This document shows, one piece after another, positions 19,847 to 26,879 of a DNA stretch of 64,000 bases. The notes below the pieces were generated by a model. That model was not told the DNA's origin and did not search any database. It saw nothing but the letters and a program-made list of their open reading frames with translations. This DNA is from Runella sp. SP2 (GTDB lineage: Bacteria > Bacteroidota > Bacteroidia > Cytophagales > Spirosomataceae): contig NZ_CP031030.1 of the NCBI RefSeq assembly GCF_003711225.1, positions 3,720,001 through 3,784,000 of the forward strand, read 5' to 3'. Each line of letters begins with the position of its first letter. The first letter of the stretch is position 1. A program made the translations under genes and the position numbers.

Positions 19847-20515
19847 CTACTCCTTCCCGCCTCTCACCATGAGCCAAACGGCCAATGAAAGTTCGCCCAA
19901 GGCCATTGGAGCGCTTAAAATCGCTTCGATTTGCCCCCGATAAACTTCAAAATTTGCGATGACCTGTTGGGCTGTATGAATACCTACATAACAAACTCCC
20001 GCAAAAACGACCAGAAGGCCCAGCCATTTTGGGATTTTAGGCGACTTTAAAATCAAATACCCCAACACCAACAAGTGAACGCCAAACAAAATTAGCCCCA
20101 ACGACCAAGCCCGCAAGAAATCTTCTAAATGCGCCATGACCTCTGCTGCGTTTTGCATTTTGGTAGCATCTAACAAAGGGAGCAACGGCAGTAGCGCCGC
20201 ACCGAGCATAAGCGCATAGACCCAGCGAAGCACCGCCGCCAGCATCGACAAGTGTGAGTGGGTACGGTAAAAGAAGCTGTAAAGCGCCCAACCTACCAGC
20301 ACATCCAAGAGTAAAACCCCGACAAACGTGGCTACCACCCAATAGACAAGCGAAGGGGCTTGCTTAAATTGTTGAAAAGTCGCCCACGTATCTCCTTCCA
20401 CGTACAAAGTTTCAAACGCATAACCATAACCTATGCCCGCCAATAAGGCCATCAAGATTAAAGAACTACCTGCCAACAGCGCCATTGAGCGCTCTCGATT
20501 TTTTGTAAATCCCAT
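19847..20515 (-). CDS. DUF4386-like integral membrane protein
   Basis: 222 aa from the ATG at 20515; a GTG at 20542 would add nine residues. Six or so hydrophobic segments are visible, with motifs typical of the DUF4386 family: a first helix after MALLAGSS, YWVVATFVGVLLLDVLVGWALY, and near the C-terminus PKWLGLLVVFAGVCYVG. Function unknown in the family. Its 5' side borders the hairpin array at 20597-21050, so its promoter must lie within or beside that array. Confidence 0.75.
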   Translation of the reverse strand: MGFTKNRERSMALLAGSSLILMALLAGIGYGYAFETLYVEGDTWATFQQFKQAPSLVYWVVATFVGVLLLDVLVGWALYSFFYRTHSHLSMLAAVLRWVYALMLGAALLPLLPLLDATKMQNAAEVMAHLEDFLRAWSLGLILFGVHLLVLGYLILKSPKIPKWLGLLVVFAGVCYVGIHTAQQVIANFEVYRGQIEAILSAPMALGELSLAVWLMVRGGKE

Positions 20516-20596
20516 ACACTTTATTTTTTGAATGTTGGGCACAAAATTATCGACTCGCTCTGGTACAATTCATTAACCTAAGATAAGAAATGAGTG

Positions 20597-21050
20597 GTGC
20601 GTTCGGATACTAAATGACGTGCGTTCGGATACTCATATCCGAACGAAATCGACGAAATCGGGAGGTTGTGAGCAACCTCCTGCACAATGTGCGTTCGGAT
20701 ACTTATATCCGAACGAAATCTGCGAAATCGGGAGGTTGTGAGCAACCTCCTGCACAACGTGCGTTCGGATACTCATATCCGAACAAAATCGACTAAATCG
20801 GGAGGTTGTGAGCAACCTCCTGCACAACGTGCGTTCGGATACTCATATCCGAACAAAATCGGCGAAATCGGGAGGTTGTGAGCAACCACCTGCACAATGT
20901 GCGTTCGGATACTCATATCCGAACAAAATCGACGAAATCGGGAGGTTGTGAGCAACCTCCTGCACAACGTGCGTTCGGATACTTATATCCGAACGAAATC
21001 GGCGAAATCGGGAGGTTGTGAGCAACCTCCTGCACGGCGTGCAACCTCCA
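20597..21050. repeat. Tandem array of 70-bp REP-like double-hairpin units (array 1)
   Basis: Six units start at 20619, 20689, 20759, 20829, 20899 and 20969 with an exact 70-bp period; a broken unit begins at 20597 and a degenerate tail ends near 21050. Each unit holds two perfect hairpins. The first has arms GTTCGGATA/TATCCGAAC with loop CTCA (CTTA in units 2 and 6). The second has arms GGAGGTTG/CAACCTCC with loop TGAG; one arm is mutated in unit 4. The loops are reverse complements, so the unit resembles a pair of REPs in opposite orientation, as in a BIME. The second stem recurs in array 2 at 59743-61668. Confidence 0.93.
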
Positions 21051-21066
21051 GCACAGAGCGCACGCA

Positions 21067-21525
21067 CTACGATTTCTTTACAAATTTCAACGTCAATTTC
21101 GTCATACGGGGTGGGTCATAGAGCGTGCTGCGGGTCTCCATCTCAAACGCATCTTCATACACGTTGCGCGGATAAATGTTCCAGCCTCCCGTTTTAGCCA
21201 CGGTATCACGCAAAGCAATGACATTTTGTTTTTGGTATTTTTCCCACTGAAAATGCTTGTTTTCGGTAGCTCCCTTAAAATGTCCTTCAAACGTACCATT
21301 GGGCAAAAAACGTACCCAATCCATATATTCGTCAAACTGAACCCCGCTGATGTGCGGAATATGCTTACCTTCTTTAAAGACAGGCGCTTCGTCCATGAGG
21401 ATTTCTTGAATTTGCCATTTAGACACCCCCGTTAGTCGGGCTTGGGCTTCGTCAACGTTTTCGGCAGGGCGATTACAGCCCAACAAAATCAGTAGAAAAA
21501 TGGGTAACAAATGGCGTAATTTCAT
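21067..21525 (-). CDS. Small lipoprotein of unknown function
   Basis: 152 aa from the ATG at 21525. The frame extends further upstream, but that extension would translate the palindrome at 21565-21602 and lacks a signal. The chosen start gives a type II signal peptide with lipobox LLGC, so the product should be a lipid-anchored envelope protein. The mature part is polar with several tryptophans (WQIQEI, MDWVRF, GGWNIYP). No known domain recognised. The TAG stop lies directly at the edge of hairpin array 1. Confidence 0.75.
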   Translation of the reverse strand: MKLRHLLPIFLLILLGCNRPAENVDEAQARLTGVSKWQIQEILMDEAPVFKEGKHIPHISGVQFDEYMDWVRFLPNGTFEGHFKGATENKHFQWEKYQKQNVIALRDTVAKTGGWNIYPRNVYEDAFEMETRSTLYDPPRMTKLTLKFVKKS

Positions 21526-21564
21526 CGCTTTTTTTCGTATTTTTAGCCCTAAATAAACTTTCAA

Positions 21565-21602
21565 ATACCTTCCCGAAAGTTTCAGAACTTTCGGGAAGGT
21601 AT
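21565..21602. promoter_or_regulatory. Long perfect palindrome in a divergent intergenic region
   Basis: Arms of 17 bp (ATACCTTCCCGAAAGTT and its complement) flank the loop TCAG. It sits between the leftward lipoprotein start (21525) and the rightward WYL regulator start (21638), so it cannot be a terminator for either. Two further copies of the 15-bp core lie at 23101 and 23746. It is either an operator or a dispersed REP-like element. Confidence 0.6.
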
Positions 21603-21637
21603 CTCTCCGTACAAGTATAGCGCATTTTTTTAAAACA

Positions 21638-22588
21638 ATGAACCGCATCGACCGCCTTACAGCCATCTTGATTCAATTACAATCTAAGCGCGTAGTGAAA
21701 GCCCAAGAAATCGCTGATCGTTTTGCCATTAGTCTTCGTACTGTGTATCGCGACATACGCGCGCTCGAGGAAGCAGGCGTTCCGATTGGTGCCGAAGCGG
21801 GCATTGGGTATTTTTTGGAAGACTACCATTTACCTCCCGTTATGTTTTCCAACGAAGAAGCGAGTGCGTTGCTTTTTGGAGCAAAGTTGGTAAGTAAAAT
21901 GGGCGACGCTTCGCTCAATGAAAGTTTTGAATCGGCACTTTACAAAATTAAATCGGTTTTGAAACGGTCGGAAAAAGAACACCTCGAAGACCTCGATAGC
22001 CGCGTAGCAGTACTGAACCGTCGCCGTCAGCAGCCATTTTCGGAGCATTTGCTCCACCAAATTCAGCAGGCCATTGTTCGCCAACACGTTTTGTTGATTG
22101 ATTACGTCTCCAATTATCAGCCACAGGCTACGCAACGCGAAATTGAACCCATCGGACTCGTTTACTACAACTCACATTGGCACTTGATTGGCTATTGCCG
22201 CCTTCGGGGCGACTACCGCGATTTTCGTACCGACCGCATTCAGCAATTAGTCAACACGGAGAAGTTTTTCCAAAAACAAAACCTGTTGACCCTTCAAGCC
22301 TACCTTGGTCGCCTTCGGGTGCAGGAAGATTTGGAAGAAACTGTCGTTTGGGTACACCGTGGCGCGGCCGTTTTTATGCAAGAACAAAAGTACAGTTGGG
22401 GATTCATTTCCGAAGAAACCCAGGGCAAATACGTCCGTATGACGTTTATGACGCAGTACTACGAAGGCATCGGTCGGTGGCTGCTTTCGTACGGCAAACA
22501 CATCAACGTCGAAGGCCCTCAAAAGCTCAAAGATACCATGCGCGACATCGTTTCAGAAATAGCCGAACACTATCTGCAACCCTACTGA
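21638..22588 (+). CDS. HTH/WYL-domain transcriptional regulator (YafY-like)
   Basis: 316 aa. An N-terminal winged helix-turn-helix (residues about 5-60: AQEIADRFAISLRTVYRDIRALEEAG) precedes a WYL ligand-sensing domain (about 140-220, with YYNSHWHLIGYCRLRGDYRDFRTDRI). A C-terminal WCX-like extension follows (about 235-310). Such proteins are cytoplasmic DNA-binding regulators that sense small ligands or nucleic acids. It is divergent from the lipoprotein gene and precedes two small stand-alone genes on the same strand. Its regulon is not evident from the sequence, though the palindromes at 21565, 23101 and 23746 are candidates. Confidence 0.9.
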   Translation: MNRIDRLTAILIQLQSKRVVKAQEIADRFAISLRTVYRDIRALEEAGVPIGAEAGIGYFLEDYHLPPVMFSNEEASALLFGAKLVSKMGDASLNESFESALYKIKSVLKRSEKEHLEDLDSRVAVLNRRRQQPFSEHLLHQIQQAIVRQHVLLIDYVSNYQPQATQREIEPIGLVYYNSHWHLIGYCRLRGDYRDFRTDRIQQLVNTEKFFQKQNLLTLQAYLGRLRVQEDLEETVVWVHRGAAVFMQEQKYSWGFISEETQGKYVRMTFMTQYYEGIGRWLLSYGKHINVEGPQKLKDTMRDIVSEIAEHYLQPY

Positions 22589-22612
22589 CATACCGTTGTC
22601 ACTACGGCTATT

Positions 22613-22620
22613 TACCTTTG
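22613..22620 (+). promoter_or_regulatory. Possible -7 box TACCTTTG
   Basis: This matches the Bacteroidota -7 pattern TAnnTTTG, 43 nt before the ATG of the VOC gene. No well-spaced TTTG -33 box is seen, so the call is weak. Confidence 0.35.
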
Positions 22621-22663
22621 TAGAGTCAAATAAAACAACACATTATTTAACCTACAACAAGCC

Positions 22664-23092
22664 ATGACAACAATCAATCCTTACTTCAGCTTTTTGGGAA
22701 ACACCGAAGAAGTTTTCCTTTTTTACAAATCCGTTTTTGGCGGAGAGTTCGCTGGTCTTCAACGCTTTAGAGACATCCCTGGCGGCGAAAACATGTCGGC
22801 CGACGAGCAAGATAAAATCATGCACGTAGCCTACGAAATAGCGCCAGGTTACGTACTCATGGGTACCGACTCCCTCGAAAGCGCTGGGCATACCGTCAAC
22901 GTGGGAAACCATATTTCGCTTTCTATCGGAACTGACAACAAAGAAGAAGCGGAACGTCTCTTCAACGGTTTGTCGGCAGGTGGAGAAATCGAAATGCCCC
23001 TTCAAGACACTTTCTGGAATGCCTACTTTGGGGCGTTTACCGACAAATTTGGCGTAAAATGGATGGTAAATTACGACTATCCGCAAAAGTAA
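22664..23092 (+). CDS. VOC superfamily protein, PhnB-like
   Basis: 142 aa, the usual length for PhnB-type VOC proteins. It has the paired beta-alpha-beta-beta-beta layout: INPYFSFLGNTEEVFLFYKSVFGGEF at the N-terminus and FWNAYFGAFTDKFGVKWMVN at the C-terminus. Family members bind small molecules or metals, but the substrate is usually unknown, and this gene has no diagnostic neighbours. A second copy of its last 23 codons lies just downstream (23145-23216), on the far side of a hairpin. Confidence 0.85.
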   Translation: MTTINPYFSFLGNTEEVFLFYKSVFGGEFAGLQRFRDIPGGENMSADEQDKIMHVAYEIAPGYVLMGTDSLESAGHTVNVGNHISLSIGTDNKEEAERLFNGLSAGGEIEMPLQDTFWNAYFGAFTDKFGVKWMVNYDYPQK

Positions 23093-23100
23093 CTTTGAGT

Positions 23101-23133
23101 ACCTTCCCGAAAGTTCAAAACTTTCGGGAAGGT
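23101..23133. terminator. Hairpin/terminator, second copy of the TTCCCGAAAGTT palindrome
   Basis: Arms ACCTTCCCGAAAGTT and complement, 15 bp, with loop CAA, begin 8 bp after the VOC stop and are followed by TTGTTTTG. This position suits a terminator, but the same palindrome also occurs in a divergent promoter region at 21565. Confidence 0.65.
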
Positions 23134-23144
23134 TGTTTTGAAGT

Positions 23145-23216
23145 GCGTATTTCGGCGCTTTTACCGACAAGTTTGGCGTAAAATGGATGGTAAATTACGA
23201 CTATCCGCAAAAGTAA
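23145..23216 (+). pseudogene. Remnant of the 3' end of a VOC gene
   Basis: The 23 codons plus stop encode the same residues (AYFGAFTDKFGVKWMVN...) as the end of the intact VOC gene. The first third has synonymous changes and the rest is base-identical, including bases just past the stop. No start codon or upstream part remains, so it is a leftover of a duplicated paralogue. Confidence 0.8.
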
Positions 23217-23250
23217 CTTAGCAGCTATTACCCTATTTTTTTCAACAGCC

Positions 23251-23703
23251 ATGAATAACAAATATACCAAACCGTTCACCGCCCTCGTTTTTATAACCCA
23301 AACGACACTTCCACAGCTAGGCGCTCACGTTGGACACGTTGCGCAAGATTTATACCGCGAAGCAGCGGCGCTAAATTTACTTCCAACGGGACCTATCCAC
23401 TGGAATTACGTAGGTGTGGACGGCAAGCCTGACACAGTTTTTACCCTCGACATTGTGTTACCCGTTCAAGGGAAAGAAGTGACTTCTGATCGCTTTGCTT
23501 TTCAAACCATCCTACCTTTCAAGTGCATATCGCTTGTACATGCAGGCCCTTGGGAAGAGCTTCCTCAGGTGTATGGAAAGGCCATGAGTTTCATCCATTC
23601 GCAAGGCTTGCAACTGAGTGGCGCCAATCGCGAACTCTATGTAATAATGGACTTTGAAAACGTAGCTAACAATGTCACCGAGGTGCAAATTGGCGTTTTG
23701 TAA
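23251..23703 (+). CDS. GyrI-like effector-binding domain protein
   Basis: 150 aa and a single domain, with the SHS2-type pattern of the AraC effector-binding/GyrI family: GPIHWNYVGVD, then FTLDIVLPV, FKCISLVHAGPWEELPQVYGKA and a C-terminal RELYVIMDF strand. It has no HTH, so it is a stand-alone ligand-binding protein. Family members bind small hydrophobic or cationic compounds. It follows the VOC gene and its remnant on the same strand. Ligand unknown. Confidence 0.8.
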   Translation: MNNKYTKPFTALVFITQTTLPQLGAHVGHVAQDLYREAAALNLLPTGPIHWNYVGVDGKPDTVFTLDIVLPVQGKEVTSDRFAFQTILPFKCISLVHAGPWEELPQVYGKAMSFIHSQGLQLSGANRELYVIMDFENVANNVTEVQIGVL

Positions 23704-23745
23704 ATAGAATAGTATTCAGTGTTTGCACGGTTAACAGACTACGAA

Positions 23746-23778
23746 ACCTTCCCGAAAGTTAAAAACTTTCGGGAAGGT
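23746..23778. terminator. Bidirectional hairpin, third copy of the TTCCCGAAAGTT palindrome
   Basis: The same 15-bp arms as at 23101, with loop AAA, lie between the convergent GyrI-like gene (stop 23703) and the cupin gene (stop 23789). A TTGTTTTTTG run follows on the plus strand, so it works as a terminator for the rightward gene. Confidence 0.75.
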
Positions 23779-23788
23779 TGTTTTTTGT

Positions 23789-24634
23789 TTATATAAGCGC
23801 CAACGCCCGCTCGTTTGCTTTTTCTTCTTTCCAGTGTTTCCAAGTCGGCCCCAACACTTTGTTCATGCCTTTGTCAATCACAAAATGGCGGGTAATGTTC
23901 CACAAACCACGGAGGCGCGTAAACATTGTATCGTTGGAACGCAACGCAATCGAAAATCCTCCGTCCACATAATGAATGAAATGCCAAAAAGTAGAGGGAA
24001 TAAAAATGGTTTCGCCGTGTTCGAGGGTCGTGTCCCAGCCTTGTGCTTTTCGGAATGCGGGATAACGTTCGTAATCGGGTTTTAAAACATTGACGTGGCT
24101 TTGTACCGTAAACGGATGCTGATACAAATACGGACTTTGGTCGGGAGCAAAAAGCACCACGCGTTTGCGGGTCTGAAACTGTGTCAAAAACACCGAAGAG
24201 CAATCAATGTCATAGTGCAGATTGACGACGGCATCTTGTCCACCAAAAAACATAAACGGATACTCTTTCACAAACCCGTTGGTGATGGTCGGAATTTGTA
24301 CGTCTTTGACCAAGTCGGGGGCATGTTGAAAAATGTTAAACAAAAACATCCGTAACTCCGTCGGCCCAGCTTGAATCAAATCCAAATACTCACCAAAAGG
24401 CATGTGGATTTTGGGTGCCATGTAGCCTTTTCCCGCATCGTGAAAATCGTTTCCAAAGAGCGGTACGTTCATTTGTCCGTAGTTTTTTTTCAAATACTCA
24501 AACGTCCACTTTTGAGTGGCGGGCCACTGAGCCGCCAAGTCTTTAAAAACAACGGGTTTGCCTGGCAATAGGTACTGTTCTCTAAATTCTTCGGGGGTAA
24601 GGCCCGAACGTTTTTCAATTGGCTGCAATTTCAT
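23789..24634 (-). CDS. Cupin-8 / JmjC-like Fe(II) 2-oxoglutarate oxygenase family protein
   Basis: 281 aa. The N-terminal EFREQYLLPGKPVVFKDLAAQWPA region and the double-stranded beta-helix core fit the cupin-8 (JmjC-like) family. An H-x-D pair in LHYDID and a later His near IPSTFWHFIHYV are candidate iron ligands. Family members are often protein or small-molecule hydroxylases. The gene stands alone between convergent and divergent neighbours, and its substrate is unknown. Confidence 0.85.
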   Translation of the reverse strand: MKLQPIEKRSGLTPEEFREQYLLPGKPVVFKDLAAQWPATQKWTFEYLKKNYGQMNVPLFGNDFHDAGKGYMAPKIHMPFGEYLDLIQAGPTELRMFLFNIFQHAPDLVKDVQIPTITNGFVKEYPFMFFGGQDAVVNLHYDIDCSSVFLTQFQTRKRVVLFAPDQSPYLYQHPFTVQSHVNVLKPDYERYPAFRKAQGWDTTLEHGETIFIPSTFWHFIHYVDGGFSIALRSNDTMFTRLRGLWNITRHFVIDKGMNKVLGPTWKHWKEEKANERALALI

Positions 24635-24900
24635 GATATAACGCTGGTTATGAAGTGGAAAATAGTATTGTCAAAATAACAAAAAACCCAAAAAAATGAC
24701 TCACACTGTTCTAACAATTTAATATACGTTTAATGAGCCCTGCCCTTTCTGAATGACAACTCACCGCGCCTTCTCCCTCAATAATTTGACATAACTTTTC
24801 GATTCACTTGCAAGATTCGGCTGAGTTAGTAAATTTGTCCGTCAACAGTCAGATTTTATACACAGATTATTTCTCAAACCTCCAAAAACATAAACCTACC

Positions 24901-26649
24901 ATGCTCGAAGCTGCTGTACAATCCAAAATAGACCAATGGCTTAGCGGAAATTACGATGCCGAAACAAAAGCAACTATCCAACAACTTGTTGATCAAGAAA
25001 ACATTACCGAACTTACCGATTCGTTTTACAAAGACCTAGAATTCGGAACAGGAGGTTTGCGCGGTCTGATTGGCGTGGGTTCCAATCGGATGAACCAATA
25101 CACCATAGGGGCAGCTACGCAAGGATTGGCCAATTACCTCAACAAAAATTTTGCGGGTGAAAAAATTAGCGTGGCGATTGCCCACGACAGCCGTATCAAA
25201 TCAGACGAGTTTGCACGGGTAACGGCCAATATTTTTTCGGCCAATGGCATTGATGTCTATCTTTTTGAAGCCCTGCGCCCCACGCCAGAACTGAGCTTTG
25301 CGATTCGTCTTTTGGGATGTAAAAGTGGCGTGGTCGTGACGGCTTCCCACAATCCTAAAGAATACAATGGCTACAAAGCGTACTGGGACGATGGCTCGCA
25401 AGTGGTAGCACCACACGACCGCAACGTGATTGCGGAAGTAAACGCCATTCAGTCGATTGACGACATTAAGTTTGAAGGCGATACCTCGAAAATTCACCTC
25501 ATCGGCAAAGAGGTGGACGAAAAATACCTCGACCAAATTGTGTCACTTTCTATTTCTAAAGACGCTATTGCGCGCCAAAAAGACCTTAAAATTGTCTTTA
25601 CACCCATCCACGGAACGGGCGTGACGTTGGTACCGCCGTTGCTTCAAAAAATGGGCTTTGAAAACGTGACTGTTATCGCCGAGCAAGCCGAAGCCAGCGG
25701 AAACGGCCAATTCCCGACGGTAGTTTATCCCAACCCTGAAGAATCGGAAGCAATGTCGATGGCGGTCAATAAAGCCAAGGAAATTGATGCGGATCTTGTA
25801 TTAGGTACCGACCCCGACGCCGACCGCGTAGGGATTGCCGTTAAAAACCACCACGGTGAGATTCAATTACTTAACGGTAACCAAACCGCTACGTTACTCA
25901 TTTATTACCTCCTCCAAGCGTGGAAAGAAGCGGGTAAATTGAGCGGAAAAGAGTTTGTTTGTAAGACCATCGTAACCACCGACCTCATCGACAAAATGGC
26001 GGCGGGTTACGACGTTTATTGCTACAATACGCTCACAGGCTTCAAGTACATTGCCCAAGTAATCAGAGAGTTAGAAGGACAGCAACAGTTTATCGGCGGT
26101 GGTGAAGAAAGCTACGGCTACCTCATCGGCGACGCTGTGCGCGACAAAGATGCCATTGCCAGTTGCGGAATGATCGCTGAGTTGACGGCCTACGCCAAAG
26201 ACAAAGGCTTGAGCTTATTTGATATGCTAATGGAAGTCTATAAACAATTTGGCTTCTACTACGAGGGACTCATTTCGCTAACCAAAAAAGGAAAAGCTGG
26301 GGCCGAAGAAATCCAGCAAATGATGGCCGACTTCCGCGCCAACCCTCCGCAGTCGTTGGCAGGTTCGCCCGTGATTCGCATCGACGATTATAAATTCTTG
26401 AAGCGCACCGAAAACGGCACGACCGTTGACATTCCTTCGGGAAGCATGGGAATTGAGTCATCTAACGTGCTTCAATTCTTTACCGCCGACGGCACGAAGT
26501 TTACCTGTCGCCCGTCGGGTACGGAGCCTAAAATCAAGTTTTATGTAGGCGTAGTAGCACCGCTCAACAGCAACGAAGAGTTTGATGCAGTTTACGCTTC
26601 ATTGAAACAAAAAGTAGCCTCTATCGGGGAAGAATTGGGACTGAAATAA
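24901..26649 (+). CDS. Phospho-sugar mutase (phosphoglucomutase/phosphomannomutase)
   Basis: 582 aa from the ATG at 24901. The frame opens earlier, but the upstream part lacks family similarity, and 580 aa is the usual length. All four active-site loops are seen: catalytic S149 in TASHNP, the Mg-binding DPDADRVG, the sugar-specificity loop GGGEESYGY and the phosphate-binding RPSGTEPKIKFY. It interconverts hexose 1- and 6-phosphates in the cytoplasm, feeding glycolysis and cell-wall or glycogen precursors. Whether glucose or mannose is preferred cannot be read from the motifs. Confidence 0.95.
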   Translation: MLEAAVQSKIDQWLSGNYDAETKATIQQLVDQENITELTDSFYKDLEFGTGGLRGLIGVGSNRMNQYTIGAATQGLANYLNKNFAGEKISVAIAHDSRIKSDEFARVTANIFSANGIDVYLFEALRPTPELSFAIRLLGCKSGVVVTASHNPKEYNGYKAYWDDGSQVVAPHDRNVIAEVNAIQSIDDIKFEGDTSKIHLIGKEVDEKYLDQIVSLSISKDAIARQKDLKIVFTPIHGTGVTLVPPLLQKMGFENVTVIAEQAEASGNGQFPTVVYPNPEESEAMSMAVNKAKEIDADLVLGTDPDADRVGIAVKNHHGEIQLLNGNQTATLLIYYLLQAWKEAGKLSGKEFVCKTIVTTDLIDKMAAGYDVYCYNTLTGFKYIAQVIRELEGQQQFIGGGEESYGYLIGDAVRDKDAIASCGMIAELTAYAKDKGLSLFDMLMEVYKQFGFYYEGLISLTKKGKAGAEEIQQMMADFRANPPQSLAGSPVIRIDDYKFLKRTENGTTVDIPSGSMGIESSNVLQFFTADGTKFTCRPSGTEPKIKFYVGVVAPLNSNEEFDAVYASLKQKVASIGEELGLK

Positions 26650-26723
26650 GACCAAATAATAATTTTTTTTAAAAATTTTTGGGCAGATAAAATAATTTGC
26701 CGTATATTCACGTTACGTTTAGA

Positions 26724-26804
26724 GTCCCAGTGACAAACTGGGGCTTTTCATCATAGGTTAAGTGTGAGAAAAGCCATTCGCATATAGCGAGTTGGCTTTT
26801 TTGT
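26724..26804 (+). terminator. Two successive terminator-like hairpins after the mutase gene
   Basis: The first (26724-26744, GTCCCAG/CTGGGGC) is followed by TTTTC. The second (26769-26800, outer arms AAAAGCCA/TGGCTTTT with an inner CGC/GCG stem) is followed by TTG and TTTT. The second is the more convincing terminator. Confidence 0.65.
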
Positions 26805-26879
26805 TTTAGAGGTTCTTCCGTATTTTTACACCCAACCAAATTCTACCATACACAACGTACAAACCCTAATCAACTCGTA

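Noticed and set aside
20614-21121. Several overlapping open frames of 60-74 aa on both strands with repeating peptides
   Set aside because: They lie wholly in the 70-bp hairpin array. Because 70 is not a multiple of three, the repeats read through all frames, and palindromy makes both strands look alike. No start context or domain.
21526-21666. Longer N-terminus for the lipoprotein gene
   Set aside because: The extension would translate the 21565-21602 palindrome and hide the lipobox signal peptide that begins at 21525.
26724-26804. Possible small RNA or tRNA gene after the phosphomutase
   Set aside because: The hairpins are short with T runs and lack a tRNA cloverleaf, so terminators explain them.
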